Assembly (NCBI GenBank): GCA_023422565.1
Contig: JAFAGR010000096.1
Coordinates: forward strand, 1-64,000
DNA: 64,000 nt
Origin: Bacteroidota bacterium
GTDB taxonomy: Bacteria > Bacteroidota > Bacteroidia > Chitinophagales > Chitinophagaceae
Reading direction: 5' to 3'
Shown here: positions 18,001-28,765 of the stretch, in pieces
How the letters are laid out: every line of letters begins with the position of its first letter
Position numbering within the stretch: the stretch's first letter is position 1
Notes under the pieces: model-generated
Database searches by the model: none
What the model saw: only the letters and a program-made list of their open reading frames with translations
Told to the model about the DNA's origin: nothing
Translations under genes and position numbers: made by a program

Positions 18001-21000
18001 CTATTTATAAAACCAAACCCGCATCAGCGAAAGCAACTGGTCAACTTTCACGGGCTTGGTAATATAGTCTGAAGCTCCTGCCTCTATGCATTTATCCCGG
18101 TCGCCTTTCATGGCCTTGGCTGTAACAGCGATGATAGGCAGGGTAGAGTTCTTATGCTCACGCCTTATCCGCTGGGTAGTTTCGTAACCGTCCATTTCGG
18201 GCATCATTATATCCATAAGTACCATCTCAATACGCGGGTCTTCTTCATTAATTATCCGAATCGCTTCCTGGCCACTTTCGGCCGTTATCACATTTATATT
18301 ATAACGCTCAAATACAGTAGTTAATGCAAAAAGGTTACGAACATCATCATCCACCACCAAAACCGTTTTGCCGGAAAGTATATCCTGCTTCATCCTGTTG
18401 TTCTCAATGATCCGCTGCTTTTCCGGAGCGAGCGATTTATGATCGACGTGCAACTGTACAACAGTTTCCTCAAGAAGGGATTCGAGCGAATTCACACCTT
18501 TCAATAGCACCGCATTGGAATTCCCGTTGATATGTTTTACTTCATTCTGGCTGAAATCGCGCGCGGAATAAACGATCACGGATGCATGCTTGGGTTTATG
18601 CGCAGCGATACTGTTTATCATTTCTTCACCTGAAATATCAGGCAGCGAGTAATCGAGGATAACGCAATCAAAATTCTTTTCCTTCAAAAGCGCAATGCCT
18701 TCAGCGCCCGAACCGGCGATGGAAACATCCACCTTTTGCCCATTCAGCATTTTTGCAATTTGTGAGGAGTCCATTTCATTGTCTTCGATCACCAATACCT
18801 CTTTCGTTTCTTTCTCTCCAAAAGAAATAATATCATCCAAAAGATTGTTGATATCCTCATTCTTTAATGGCTTCATTAAAAAACTTCGTGCACCACGCTT
18901 CAAGGCGAGAATCCTGTTTTCTTCGCCGGAAACAAGGTGAATGGGAATGTGCCTGTAATTGAGGTCATTTCTCAACAGTTCGAGCACCTTCCAGCCGCTG
19001 GTATCGGGAAGTTTTACATCAAGGGTGATAGCCACCGGGGTGAACCGGCCCAGGAAATCAAACACTTCAATGTAACTCACCGCTACTATCGCTTTCAGTC
19101 CCTTATCATGAGCGCGCTCCACGAGTATCTTCCCAAATACAAGATCATCTTCTACGATCAGTAATATTCTATCACCGGGTTGAATGTTCTGGCGATCGTC
19201 TCCGGTATCATTTACTATCTCGCTGACCAGGTCCAGATTAGTGTCAGTTTTAGAACTCGCGATGCCGATGGAATTCAGGAGACTGTCTATGTCGCGGCTT
19301 TCGGCCCCGAGTTTCATTTTTGAATACGCAGGTGGTTCCGCTGCGGGTAAATTCATCGCTGATTCCAGCGGCAGGAAGAAGGTGAAAGTGCTACCATAGT
19401 CTGAAACGCTTTCCAGCTCAATGGTTCCGCCCAAAAGCTCGGCCAGGCCGCGGCTAATGGATAGCCCAAGACCGGTACCGCCATATTTCCGGCTTGTTGA
19501 ACCCTCTGCCTGTTGAAACGCTTCGAATATGATATTCTGCTTTTCAACAGGAATTCCGATACCGGTATCACTGATCTCAAAAGCAACTACTTTTTCTGCA
19601 TTTGTAAGTGATGGCGTATCGTGCTTCCAGTTTCTATCGGCTACGTACATACGAAGTTTCACTTCACCCTTCTCTGTAAACTTGAAAGCATTACTCAACA
19701 GGTTTTTCAAAATCTGGTTGAGGCGCTGCAGATCGGTTTCAAATGAACCAGGAAGCGCGGGGTCGGTCTCAATTTTAAATTTCAGGTGGCGCGCATCAGC
19801 TATGGGCTTGAATGTAGTTTCCACAAATTGCGCAACTTCCTGGAAGCGAACAGGGGAGATGTTTGCCGAAATGAAACCGGATTCAATTTTAGAAAGATCG
19901 AGAATGTCATTGATCAGCTGAATAAGGTCGTCTCCACAAGAGTGGATCGTTTTTGCATAACGTACCTGCTTCTCATTAAGATTTCCTTCTCCGTTTTCGT
20001 ATAACTGTTGCGCAAGAATCAATAGACTGTTCAAAGGCGTACGCAATTCATGCGACATATTCGCAAGGAATTCTGATTTGTATTTTGATGTCAACTGCAA
20101 CTGCTCGGCTTTCTCTTCCAGCGAACGGCGCGCCTCTTCCACCTCCTTGTTCTTCGCTTCCACCTCATTCTTTTGCTTCACAAGAAGTAGTGCTTTATCC
20201 TGCAATTCATCATTCGTACGGCGCAATTCTTCCTGTTGAATTTTCAACTCGCTGGCCATCGATTGTGATTGTGCAAGCAGTTCCTCAGTACGTGAGTTTG
20301 ATTCGATCGTATTCAATACAATACCGATACTCTCCGTAACCTGGTCAAGAAAATCGATATGCGTGGCGCTGAATGATTCCATGGAAGCGAGTTCGATCAC
20401 CGCTTTCACTTTATTTTCGAACAATACGGGAAGAATGACAAGGTTGGATGGTTTAGCTTTTCCCAGTCCGCTGGATACTTTAATATACGAGCCCGGGATG
20501 TTATTGAGAATGATCTTTTCCTTTTCGTAAGCTACCTGCCCAACAAGACTCTCGCCAATGGCAAATTCCTGAGGGATATTTTTTTCAGACCTGAATCCGT
20601 ACGATGCAAACAAACTGAGTTTTCCGCCTTCTTCCTGTGGTTTTAGCAAATAGAAAACGCCATAGTGAGCGGTTACCACATTTGCGAGTTCAGATAAGAT
20701 CCTTTTAGTAAGCGTGTTCAAATCCCTTTGCCCTTGCAGCATTTGCGTGAAGGTGGCAAGGTTAGATTTCAACCAGTCCTGTTCTTCATTCACAAATGTC
20801 GTTTCGCGAAGGTTTGCGATCATTTGGTTGATGGTATCTTTCAATGATTCCACTTCACCTTTTGCTTCCACACCAATGTTCCGGGTGAGGTCACCTTTTG
20901 TAACCGCCGATGCCACTTCAGAAATTGAACGCACCTGCGTGGTAAGATTTTGGGCGAGCTGGTTTACGTTCTCGGTTAAGTTCTTCCAAATTCCCGAAGC

Positions 21001-24000
21001 GCCCGGTACCACAGCCTGACCTCCGAGCCTTCCTTCCACACCCACCTCACGGGCAACCGTAGTTACCTGGTCGGCAAAGAGTGCAAGCGTATCGATCATC
21101 TCGTTAATGGTATCGATCAGTTCGGCCACCTCACCGCGCGATATGATGGTGAGTTTTTGTTTGAGGTTTCCTGTGGCCACGGCCGTTACCACTTTTGCAA
21201 TACCGCGCACCTGGCTCGTAAGGTTGCTGGCCATCATGTTCACCGAATCGGTAAGATCTTTCCATGTTCCGCCAACACCCTTCACTTCTGCCTGCCCGCC
21301 AAGCTTTCCTTCTGTTCCCACTTCACGCGCCACACGCGTTACCTCGTAGGCAAAGGAGTTGAGCTGTTCCACCATGGTGTTGATGGTATTTTTCAGATCA
21401 AGAATTTCACCCTTTACGTCAATGGCAACCGTTTTTGAAAGGTCACCTGAGGCCACGGCCTTTGTTACCTCAGCAATGTTTCGCACCTGGGCTGTAAGGT
21501 TACCGGTCATCTGGTTTACTGAATCTGTAAGGTCCTTCCATGTTCCTGCAACGCCCGGCACAAAGGCCTGTCCGCCAAGCTTTCCGTCCGTTCCCACCTC
21601 GCGAGCCACACGCGTTACCTCAGAAGCAAAGGCGCGAAGCTGGTCCACCATGGTATTGAGCGTTTCTTTCAACTGTAAGATCTCTCCGCGAACGTCAACC
21701 GTAATTTTTTTACTCATGTCACCATTCGCCACCGCGATGGCCACATCAGCAATATTCCGCACCTGCGCGGTAAGATTGCCCGCCATTTGGTTCACCGAAT
21801 CAGTAAGATCTTTCCACGTTCCCGCAACGCCGGGCACGTTGGCCTGTCCGCCGAGTTTTCCTTCAGTTCCCACCTCGCGCGCCACACGCGTTACCTCAGA
21901 GGCGAAGCCGCGCAGCTGGTCCACCATGGTGTTGATGGTATTTTTTAGTTCCAGAATTTCGCCCTTTACATCCACAGTAATTTTTCTTGATAAGTCGCCA
22001 TTCGCCACCGCCGTGGTTACTTCAGCGATATTTCTAACCTGTGAGGTAAGGTTGCTCGCCATCTTATTTACAGAGTCTGTCAGATCTTTCCATGTTCCTC
22101 CAACGCCCGGCACATCTGCCTGGCCGCCAAGCTGGCCTTCGGAACCTACTTCACGCGCCACACGCGTTACCTCAGAACCGAATGAGTTCAACTGGTCCAC
22201 CATCGTGTTGATCGTATTCTTCAATTCAAGAATTTCGCCTTTTACATCCACCGTGATCTTTCTCGACAGATCGCCCTTCGCTACGGCCGTTGTAACCTCC
22301 GCAATATTTCTCACCTGCCCGGTTAGGTTTCCCGCCATCTGATTCACCGAATCCGTCAATTCCTTCCATACACCACCCACACCTTTCACTTTCGCCTGGC
22401 CGCCAAGTTTTCCTTCCGAACCCACCTCACGCGCCACACGCGTTACTTCAGAAGAGAAGGAGTTAAGCTGATCAACCATGGTGTTGATCGTATTTTTCAA
22501 TTCAAGGATTTCACCTTTTACATCCACGTCAATTTTTCGTGAAAGGTCGCCTGTTGCCACCGCTGTAGTTACTTCAGCGATGTTCCTTACCTGTGAAGTA
22601 AGGTTACTCGCCATTTTATTTACCGAATCCGTAAGGTCTTTCCATGTTCCTGCAACGCCCGGCACATCGGCCTGTCCGCCAAGCTTTCCTTCAGAACCCA
22701 CTTCACGCGCCACACGCGTAACTTCCGATCCGAAAGAATTCAACTGATCCACCATCGTGTTGATGGTATTTTTTAGTTCAAGAATTTCTCCTTTCACATC
22801 AACCGTGATCTTTCTCGACAAATCGCCCTTTGCCACAGCGGTTGTTACCTCCGCAATATTCCTCACCTGGCCGGTCAGGTTACTCGCCATACCATTCACT
22901 GAATCGGTAAGATCTTTCCATGTTCCGGCCGCGCCTTTTACCTGTGCCTGTCCGCCGAGTTTACCTTCCGTTCCCACTTCAAGCGCCACGCGCGTTACTT
23001 CAGAAGAGAAGGAGTTGAGCTGGTCCACCATGGTGTTGATCGTATCTTTCAATTCCAGAATTTCGCCTCTAACATCCACGGTAATCTTTCTCGACAAGTC
23101 GCCCTTGGCCACGGCTGTTGTTACCTCCGCGATGTTACGCACCTGCCCGGTAAGGTTGCTCGCCATCTGGTTAACCGAGTCAGTAAGGTCTTTCCACACA
23201 CCACCAACGCCTTTTACTTTTGCCTGGCCACCGAGTTTACCTTCAGAACCCACCTCGCGCGCCACACGCGTTACTTCAGAAGAAAAGGAGTTGAGCTGAT
23301 CCACCATCGTGTTGATGGTGTCTTTCAATTCAAGAATTTCGCCTTTTACATCCACGGTAATTTTTCTTGAGAGGTCACCTTTCGCCACGGCCGTGGTTAC
23401 TTCGGCAATGTTTCGCACCTGCCCGGTAAGGTTGCTCGCCATCTGGTTCACCGAATCCGTAAGATATTTCCATGTGCCTGCAACGCCCTTCACCTGCGCC
23501 TGTCCGCCGAGGATACCTTCAGTTCCCACTTCAAGCGCCACACGAGTTACCTCAGAAGAGAAGGAGTTGAGCTGATCAACCATGGTGTTGATCGTTATTT
23601 TCAGTTCAAGAATTTCCCCCTTCACATCCACCGTGATTTTTTTGGAGAGGTCGCCTTTTGCCACCGCTGTGGTTACTTCTGCAATGTTTCTAACCTGCGC
23701 GGTAAGATTGCTTCCCATCTGGTTCACCGAATCAGTAAGGTCTTTCCAAACGCCGGCTACGCCCTTTACTTTTGCCTGTCCCCCAAGCTTTCCTTCGGAA
23801 CCCACTTCCAGCGCCACCCGCGTTACTTCCCGTGAAAATAGGTTGAGCTGTGTAACCATGTCGTTCACCTCCTTTGCAATGCGCGCAAATTCTCCCTGTA
23901 AGGAATGGTCGCCAATTTCAAGCGACATCTTTCTCGACAGATTACCCTTTGCCACCGAGCTGATCACATGCGCTATCTCGATGGTGGGATGAACCAGGTC

Positions 24001-24396
24001 TGATATAAGATTGTTCAACGCATCAACACCGCTTTTCCATGAACCTTTTAAAGAGGAGGGTTCAATGCGTTCTGTCAGCTTACCTTTCTTACCGATGATA
24101 TTCCCGGCTCTCGTAAAGTCGTCCATCATCTTTTCATTGAGGTAAATGATCTCATTCAATGCATCGCAAACTTTTCCGTTAATTCCTGTTACGTTAAAAG
24201 GCATCCTCACACTAAAATTGCCGTTGCGAACTTCATTGAGCACGTATAAGAGTTCGTTCGAATCAAAATCATCGGAAGGTTCTAGGATTGCAGTCGCTTT
24301 GGTAGTTGCCGCTTGTCTGCCTGCAGAATCGACGGGGATCTTCGCAGAAGCCTTTGTATTTTTTCTTTTGGTAGTAGCTGTAGGGCTGGCTTTCAT
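18001..24396 (-). CDS. Giant poly-HAMP hybrid histidine kinase with GAF and three receiver domains
   Basis: A 2131-residue cytoplasmic hybrid kinase with no signal or membrane segment. Residues ~40-160 hold an irregular HAMP-like start; ~185-1195 carry eleven 92-residue units, each with two HAMP-like helices ([17 protein letters not shown] and [12 protein letters not shown]). A GAF domain follows (~1220-1365, [12 protein letters not shown]), then a coiled coil, HisKA with H1449 in [16 protein letters not shown], HATPase ([31 protein letters not shown]), and three receivers (~1740-1855 LIVEDD/LDVKLPD; ~1864-1978 VIEDNE/LDYSLPD; ~2010-2128 [16 protein letters not shown]). The repeat sequence is strikingly like fungal group III kinases (Nik1/Os-1), which signal osmotic stress. 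First gene of an operon with the REC-kinase and GH15 genes. Confidence 0.95.
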   Translation of the reverse strand: MKASPTATTKRKNTKASAKIPVDSAGRQAATTKATAILEPSDDFDSNELLYVLNEVRNGNFSVRMPFNVTGINGKVCDALNEIIYLNEKMMDDFTRAGNIIGKKGKLTERIEPSSLKGSWKSGVDALNNLISDLVHPTIEIAHVISSVAKGNLSRKMSLEIGDHSLQGEFARIAKEVNDMVTQLNLFSREVTRVALEVGSEGKLGGQAKVKGVAGVWKDLTDSVNQMGSNLTAQVRNIAEVTTAVAKGDLSKKITVDVKGEILELKITINTMVDQLNSFSSEVTRVALEVGTEGILGGQAQVKGVAGTWKYLTDSVNQMASNLTGQVRNIAEVTTAVAKGDLSRKITVDVKGEILELKDTINTMVDQLNSFSSEVTRVAREVGSEGKLGGQAKVKGVGGVWKDLTDSVNQMASNLTGQVRNIAEVTTAVAKGDLSRKITVDVRGEILELKDTINTMVDQLNSFSSEVTRVALEVGTEGKLGGQAQVKGAAGTWKDLTDSVNGMASNLTGQVRNIAEVTTAVAKGDLSRKITVDVKGEILELKNTINTMVDQLNSFGSEVTRVAREVGSEGKLGGQADVPGVAGTWKDLTDSVNKMASNLTSQVRNIAEVTTAVATGDLSRKIDVDVKGEILELKNTINTMVDQLNSFSSEVTRVAREVGSEGKLGGQAKVKGVGGVWKELTDSVNQMAGNLTGQVRNIAEVTTAVAKGDLSRKITVDVKGEILELKNTINTMVDQLNSFGSEVTRVAREVGSEGQLGGQADVPGVGGTWKDLTDSVNKMASNLTSQVRNIAEVTTAVANGDLSRKITVDVKGEILELKNTINTMVDQLRGFASEVTRVAREVGTEGKLGGQANVPGVAGTWKDLTDSVNQMAGNLTAQVRNIADVAIAVANGDMSKKITVDVRGEILQLKETLNTMVDQLRAFASEVTRVAREVGTDGKLGGQAFVPGVAGTWKDLTDSVNQMTGNLTAQVRNIAEVTKAVASGDLSKTVAIDVKGEILDLKNTINTMVEQLNSFAYEVTRVAREVGTEGKLGGQAEVKGVGGTWKDLTDSVNMMASNLTSQVRGIAKVVTAVATGNLKQKLTIISRGEVAELIDTINEMIDTLALFADQVTTVAREVGVEGRLGGQAVVPGASGIWKNLTENVNQLAQNLTTQVRSISEVASAVTKGDLTRNIGVEAKGEVESLKDTINQMIANLRETTFVNEEQDWLKSNLATFTQMLQGQRDLNTLTKRILSELANVVTAHYGVFYLLKPQEEGGKLSLFASYGFRSEKNIPQEFAIGESLVGQVAYEKEKIILNNIPGSYIKVSSGLGKAKPSNLVILPVLFENKVKAVIELASMESFSATHIDFLDQVTESIGIVLNTIESNSRTEELLAQSQSMASELKIQQEELRRTNDELQDKALLLVKQKNEVEAKNKEVEEARRSLEEKAEQLQLTSKYKSEFLANMSHELRTPLNSLLILAQQLYENGEGNLNEKQVRYAKTIHSCGDDLIQLINDILDLSKIESGFISANISPVRFQEVAQFVETTFKPIADARHLKFKIETDPALPGSFETDLQRLNQILKNLLSNAFKFTEKGEVKLRMYVADRNWKHDTPSLTNAEKVVAFEISDTGIGIPVEKQNIIFEAFQQAEGSTSRKYGGTGLGLSISRGLAELLGGTIELESVSDYGSTFTFFLPLESAMNLPAAEPPAYSKMKLGAESRDIDSLLNSIGIASSKTDTNLDLVSEIVNDTGDDRQNIQPGDRILLIVEDDLVFGKILVERAHDKGLKAIVAVSYIEVFDFLGRFTPVAITLDVKLPDTSGWKVLELLRNDLNYRHIPIHLVSGEENRILALKRGARSFLMKPLKNEDINNLLDDIISFGEKETKEVLVIEDNEMDSSQIAKMLNGQKVDVSIAGSGAEGIALLKEKNFDCVILDYSLPDISGEEMINSIAAHKPKHASVIVYSARDFSQNEVKHINGNSNAVLLKGVNSLESLLEETVVQLHVDHKSLAPEKQRIIENNRMKQDILSGKTVLVVDDDVRNLFALTTVFERYNINVITAESGQEAIRIINEEDPRIEMVLMDIMMPEMDGYETTQRIRREHKNSTLPIIAVTAKAMKGDRDKCIEAGASDYITKPVKVDQLLSLMRVWFYK
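20810..23845 (-). repeat. Eleven tandem 276-bp coding repeats (poly-HAMP array)
   Basis: The LGGQA segment recurs every 276 bases from about 23790 down to about 21020, eleven times, all in frame inside the giant kinase. The units are near-identical but not uniform; the residues after GGQA sort them into types (see findings). Ends are approximate. Confidence 0.9.
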
Positions 24397-24530
24397 AACA
24401 GTTATTTCGAGGGTTTTAATATTCGTGGAATACCTGATGAGGCAAATTTCTTTCCGCTTAACACAAATGCATGCTGCGGCCTATACGGTTAAAGATAATT
24501 AAAGAAGGGAGCGGGCATGAGGCCGCGAAA

Positions 24531-24557
24531 AAAAATGTTTTTCTTTTAAACATTTTT
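24531..24557. repeat. AT-rich inverted repeat in the giant kinase/ABC intergenic region
   Basis: A perfect 10-bp inverted repeat (24531-24540 with 24548-24557), 7-base loop, lying 135 bases upstream of the giant kinase start in a 336-base region between divergent genes. It could be an attenuator in a long kinase leader or an operator. Confidence 0.5.
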
Positions 24558-24568
24558 CCTTTTTGGCA

Positions 24569-24615
24569 TTGTGGATAACCAGAGAAACTGTGGAATTTCT
24601 GGGAAAAAGTTCCAC
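24569..24615 (+). promoter_or_regulatory. Second DnaA-box-like cluster, divergent intergenic region
   Basis: TTGTGGATAA (24569-24578) contains the exact complement of TTATCCACA; CTGTGGAATTT follows at 24588-24598 and TTCCAC at 24610-24615 mirrors its GTGGAA. The same two motifs occur at 9551-9570. This lies in the 336-base region 24397-24732, which otherwise holds only the hairpin at 24531 and the -7 box at 24720. Confidence 0.4.
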
Positions 24616-24719
24616 GCATTTGGTTCGAAGTTAGTTCGGTGTTGCTGAAATTTAAAGTGCCTTCCATATGAATTTTCTTTCCACTTGGCGCAACATAAGG
24701 CCAATCATTTAAGAAGAAG

Positions 24720-24727
24720 TAGATTTG
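24720..24727 (+). promoter_or_regulatory. -7 box for the ABC exporter gene
   Basis: TAGATTTG, five bases before the GTG at 24733. If used, the transcript would begin at or next to the start codon. Confidence 0.5.
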
Positions 24728-24732
24728 CCCCC

Positions 24733-26571
24733 GTGACGCAGCTTTCTACGCTCAACAAATATTTCTGGCGCTACCGATGGCATTTCTTCCTGGGAATTTG
24801 CTTTGTTATTCTCACCAATTATTTCCGCATCCTGTCTCCCCAGCTCACCGGTTATGTAATTAATACGGTTGTTCAAACAATCGGTGAAGAGGCTCAACCG
24901 TCCAGGCAGGTGGCGGTATCGGATTACGATATACTTGTGCGGACCATCATTCTGCAATTTGAAGAATATTCCTTTCGTAAGCAGGTATTAGTGGCGGGAC
25001 TTGTATTGCTTGGCCTTGCTTTAATAAGCGGACTGTTCATGTTCCTGATGCGGCAAACGATCATTGTGATGAGCCGGCACATAGAGTTCGATCAGAAGAA
25101 TGAAGTTTTTGACCACTACCAGAAGCTCGACAGGTCATTTTACAAAAAAAATTCAACCGGCGACCTGATGAATCGTATATCCGAAGACGTTAGTCGTGTT
25201 CGTATGTACACAGGCCCCGCGATCATGTACTTCATCAACCTTGCCGCCGTGATCGGATTCAGTCTTTATTTTATGATACGGTCTGATGCACGCCTCACCC
25301 TTTTGTCATTAAGCCCGCTTCCCATACTTGCAATTGCGATCTACTTTGTAAACAGCATTATTAACAAAAAAAGCGAGCGCATACAAAGGCAGTTAAGCAA
25401 CCTCACTTCAAATGCACAGGAATCTTACTCCGGAATCCGCGTGATAAAAAGTTATGTGCAGGAGAAAGCGATGACAGATCACTTTGCAAAAAGCAGTGAA
25501 CAGTATCGCACTAATGCGCTCGGGTTAGCTAAAACTGAAGCGATCTACTTCCCGAGCATGGCATTGCTTGTGGGGCTAAGCACACTTATAGCGGTTATGG
25601 CAGGGGGGCTTGATGTAGCCAATGGCGTAAAAGGCGCATCCGTCGGCAAAATCGCTGAGTTTGTAATGTATATCCAGATGCTCACCTTTCCCGTAAGCGC
25701 AATTGGGTGGACGGCAAGTATGACCCAACGTGCCGTGGCCTCACAGCAACGCATAAACGAATTTTTAAACACGCAACCGCAGATACAGGATAATGAGGGA
25801 GCGGTGGATGTGCAGGTAAAAGGCCGGATCGTCTTTGATAATGTTTCATTCACCTATCCGCAAACTGGGATCACTGCCATTAAAAACCTGAATTTTGAGA
25901 TCAGGGAAGGAGAGAAGGTGGCCATAATCGGATCAACAGGATCGGGAAAATCAACTCTCGCTCAATTGCTGTTGCGAATGATGGATCCTACAGAAGGCAG
26001 GATAATATTGGACGGCCTTCCCTTGCCAGAACACCGGCTGAGAACTTTGCGGGAAGGAATAAGTTATGTTCCGCAGGAAGTCTTTTTATTCAGTGATACC
26101 ATTAGGAACAACATATTGTTTGGCAACCGGGAAGCTAGCCAAGAAGAAGTTGAACATGCCGCAAAGGTTGCGGCTATTCATACCGATATATCCAGGTTTA
26201 AGAACGGCTATGAAACAATGGTGGGAGAACGCGGCCTCACGTTAAGCGGCGGGCAGAAACAAAGGATCTCCATTGCAAGAGGCCTGGTTAAGGATCCGCA
26301 AATGATCATTTTGGATGACTGCTTAAGCGCAGTGGACAGTGAAACCGAAAAGGAAATATTAAGCAGCCTGGATCAGTTTCTGCAGGGCAAAACAGCGGTT
26401 GTAATTACTCACAGAATTTTTTCACTAATGCAATTTGACCGGATCTTCGTGATGCACGATGGAGAACTGGCAGAACAGGGAACCCACGAGAGCCTGCTGA
26501 AACTTAACGGGCGTTATGCGGTATTATACCAAAAACAACAGGAAGAATGGGAAGGCCGTGGTGCTTCCTGA
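24733..26571 (+). CDS. ABC exporter, fused permease-ATPase (MdlA/BmrC-like)
   Basis: A half-size exporter with an N-terminal six-helix membrane domain (~1-320) and a C-terminal ATPase: Walker A IIGSTGSGKSTL near residue 400, signature LSGGQKQRISIARGL near 503, Walker B MIILDDCLSAVD near 526. The residue after the Walker B aspartate is aspartate, not the usual catalytic glutamate, a feature of the degenerate site in heterodimeric exporters such as MdlA, BmrC and TM287. The partner would then be another half-transporter; the one at 56142 has a canonical LDEATASLD. Start: GTG 24733 gives the usual family N terminus (LSTLNKYFWRYRW); a TTG at 24685 would add 16 unusual residues. Substrate unknown. 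Confidence 0.88.
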   Translation: MTQLSTLNKYFWRYRWHFFLGICFVILTNYFRILSPQLTGYVINTVVQTIGEEAQPSRQVAVSDYDILVRTIILQFEEYSFRKQVLVAGLVLLGLALISGLFMFLMRQTIIVMSRHIEFDQKNEVFDHYQKLDRSFYKKNSTGDLMNRISEDVSRVRMYTGPAIMYFINLAAVIGFSLYFMIRSDARLTLLSLSPLPILAIAIYFVNSIINKKSERIQRQLSNLTSNAQESYSGIRVIKSYVQEKAMTDHFAKSSEQYRTNALGLAKTEAIYFPSMALLVGLSTLIAVMAGGLDVANGVKGASVGKIAEFVMYIQMLTFPVSAIGWTASMTQRAVASQQRINEFLNTQPQIQDNEGAVDVQVKGRIVFDNVSFTYPQTGITAIKNLNFEIREGEKVAIIGSTGSGKSTLAQLLLRMMDPTEGRIILDGLPLPEHRLRTLREGISYVPQEVFLFSDTIRNNILFGNREASQEEVEHAAKVAAIHTDISRFKNGYETMVGERGLTLSGGQKQRISIARGLVKDPQMIILDDCLSAVDSETEKEILSSLDQFLQGKTAVVITHRIFSLMQFDRIFVMHDGELAEQGTHESLLKLNGRYAVLYQKQQEEWEGRGAS

Positions 26572-26600
26572 TTCAAAATTTCCGGCTTTTTAGCATTATT

Positions 26601-26629
26601 TTGCCATTTCAAAAACAAATATATCTTTG
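26601..26629 (+). promoter_or_regulatory. Promoter for the PUR-family gene
   Basis: TTG at 26601-26603, an 18-base spacer and TATCTTTG at 26622-26629, matching the Bacteroidota consensus; the start codon lies 35 bases further on. Confidence 0.7.
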
Positions 26630-26664
26630 CTTTCTTATAAATAAACAAACCAAAACAAAAACAG

Positions 26665-27105
26665 GTGGCGTACGAAAACAACGAAAAAAAAATGGACAGC
26701 GTTTACAGCAAAAGAATTAAAGCTGGCAAGCGACGGACCTATTTCTTTGATGTGAGAGAAACTAAGGGGAATGATTATTACCTGACCATAACGGAGAGCC
26801 GTAAACGCTTTGAATCTGACGGTTACGACAGGCATAAAATTTTTCTTTATAAAGAAGATTTCAATAAATTTTTAAAAGGCCTGACGGAAGCTGTTGATTT
26901 TGTAAAAACAGACCTGATGCCTGATTTTGATTTCGATGCTTTCAATCACGATACTCCATATGAAGGCGAGGAAGCTGCCGCGGTAGGAGAGGTGAAACAA
27001 GTTTCTGAACCAATACGCCAATCTCCAGAAGGCACATACGATTCGCGCCTGAGCGAAGGCCCCGCGCCGGCGAACGACAACAATGAAGAGGTAGATAAGT
27101 GGTAG
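26665..27105 (+). CDS. PUR family DNA/RNA-binding protein (DUF3276)
   Basis: A 146-residue protein whose first 95 residues (VYSKRIKAGKRRTYFFDVRE, DYYLTITESRKRF, KIFLYKEDFNKFLKGL) are the Bacteroidota DUF3276/PUR-alpha-like fold, related to the nucleic-acid-binding BpuR of Borrelia. The last 50 residues are acidic, low-complexity and probably disordered. It likely binds single-stranded nucleic acid and acts as a regulator; targets are unknown. The start is GTG 26665 (MAYENNEKK), which matches the usual N terminus of the family; an ATG at 26692 is the alternative. It has its own promoter and converges with pgi. Confidence 0.85.
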   Translation: MAYENNEKKMDSVYSKRIKAGKRRTYFFDVRETKGNDYYLTITESRKRFESDGYDRHKIFLYKEDFNKFLKGLTEAVDFVKTDLMPDFDFDAFNHDTPYEGEEAAAVGEVKQVSEPIRQSPEGTYDSRLSEGPAPANDNNEEVDKW

Positions 27106-27148
27106 TTGATAGTTGGTAGGCAGTAGTCTTTACCACATCCCGTATCTC

Positions 27149-28747
27149 TCATCCCTGCCTCCACTCCCTGTACTGCTCCAACAACAGCAGGGTTGAGGAA
27201 TCATGATCCATGCCCGGATCCTCAGATGCCATTTCCCTTAAAATGTTTTTTGCGAGTACCTTTCCCAGTTCAACTCCAAATTGGTCGAAGCTGAAAATAT
27301 TCCAGATCACGCCCTGTACAAATATTTTATGTTCGTAAAAGGCGATGAGCATGCCGAGCGTTTCCGGAGTTATCTTCTTAATTAAAAATGAATTCGTAGG
27401 ACGGTTGCCCGGGAACACTTTATTAGTGTCTGTGCTGTCGCTGCCGAGCATCAGTGCTTCGGTTTGCGCAAAAAAATTACTGAGTAGAAGCGAATGATGT
27501 TCGCCTACCAAGTTATGGGTTTGAGCCGGGGCGATGAAATCGCATGGAATGATGTCCGTTCCCTGGTGAAGCAGCTGATAAAAAGCGTGCTGGCCGTTTG
27601 TACCCGGTTCTCCCCAAATTACCGGCCCTGTTGAATAGCTAATCGGATCGCCCTCTCTGTTTACGCGCTTTCCGTTACTCTCCATATTTCCCTGTTGAAA
27701 GTATGCAGGAAAACGGTGCATATACTGATCGTAAGGAAGAATGGCTTCCGATGTATAACCAAAAAAGTTTCGGTACCAGATACCGAGCAATGCCATTACT
27801 ACAGGAATGTTTTTCGATGGTTGCTTTTCTGTAAAGTGATCATCTGCCCGTTTCGCTCCGGCTAACAAATTTTCGAAATTTTCGTAGCCGATTGTGCAGG
27901 CGATTGATAAACCTATTGCGCTCCACAAACTGTAGCGCCCGCCAACCCAATCCCAGAATTCAAACATATTGTCCGTAGAAATTCCAAACTGCTTAACCGC
28001 TTCACCATTTGTGCTGACCGCTACGAAATGCTTTTCGATATCAGACTCTTTAGCACCCTGTTTCAAAAACCAGCTGCGCGCCGTATGTGCATTGGCCATG
28101 GTTTCCTGCGTGGTAAAGGTTTTACTTGCAATGATGAAGAGTGTTTCTTCAGGTTGAATTTTCTTTAGCGTTTCCGCGATGTGGGTACCGTCTACATTGC
28201 TCACAAAATACGCGGAGATACCATCCACCCAATAAGGCTTTAGCGTTTCAGTAACCATCACCGGACCAAGATCGCTTCCGCCGATCCCGATGTTGACTAT
28301 ATAACGGATACGCTTACCCGAAAATCCTTTCCAATCACCTGAATGAATTTTTCCGCAGAAAGACCTCATCTGGCAGCGCACTCTTTCAATATCAGGTTTC
28401 ACATCTTTACCATCTACAAAAACCGGCTTTGAGGAAAGATCCCGAAGGGCTGTGTGAAGTACTGCACGTTGTTCAGTTTCATTTATCTTCTCACCGGAAA
28501 ACATTGCCTTTATTGCCTCATCAACCTTACATTCATCAAACAGTTGCAACAGCAGATCCATTGTATTGCTGTTAACACGGTTTTTAGAATAATCAAACAG
28601 AAGATCGTGCTCTGCAATGGAAAAGGTTTGTGCGCGGCCTGAATCACCGGCAAACATTTCCTTCATGTGAACGTTGCTGATCTCCCGGTAGTGGGAGAGG
28701 AGCGCCTTCCATGCCTGGGTGCCTGTTGGATCTATGTGAGGGAACAT
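27149..28747 (-). CDS. pgi: Glucose-6-phosphate isomerase
   Basis: A 532-residue glycolytic enzyme interconverting glucose-6-phosphate and fructose-6-phosphate. Signatures are clear: [64 protein letters not shown] and [16 protein letters not shown] (with the catalytic glutamate and histidine regions). Full length for the long (eukaryote-like) form. It follows the threonine aldolase gene by 18 bases on the same strand, so the two are probably cotranscribed. Its product also feeds glucose-6-phosphate supply for trehalose synthesis, but no regulatory link is visible. Confidence 0.96.
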   Translation of the reverse strand: MFPHIDPTGTQAWKALLSHYREISNVHMKEMFAGDSGRAQTFSIAEHDLLFDYSKNRVNSNTMDLLLQLFDECKVDEAIKAMFSGEKINETEQRAVLHTALRDLSSKPVFVDGKDVKPDIERVRCQMRSFCGKIHSGDWKGFSGKRIRYIVNIGIGGSDLGPVMVTETLKPYWVDGISAYFVSNVDGTHIAETLKKIQPEETLFIIASKTFTTQETMANAHTARSWFLKQGAKESDIEKHFVAVSTNGEAVKQFGISTDNMFEFWDWVGGRYSLWSAIGLSIACTIGYENFENLLAGAKRADDHFTEKQPSKNIPVVMALLGIWYRNFFGYTSEAILPYDQYMHRFPAYFQQGNMESNGKRVNREGDPISYSTGPVIWGEPGTNGQHAFYQLLHQGTDIIPCDFIAPAQTHNLVGEHHSLLLSNFFAQTEALMLGSDSTDTNKVFPGNRPTNSFLIKKITPETLGMLIAFYEHKIFVQGVIWNIFSFDQFGVELGKVLAKNILREMASEDPGMDHDSSTLLLLEQYREWRQG

Positions 28748-28765
28748 ACTTTCTGATTTTGAGAA

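Noticed and set aside
21359..22342. Long plus-strand open frame (327 codons) and similar frames antisense to the giant kinase, with internal repeats
   Set aside because: They are mirror frames of the 276-bp HAMP repeats. The repeated [21 protein letters not shown] words simply follow the minus-strand coding pattern; there is no start context or family likeness.
20810..23845. CRISPR-like or satellite reading of the regular repeats
   Set aside because: Units are 276 bp, in frame, without spacers, and translate to HAMP domains.
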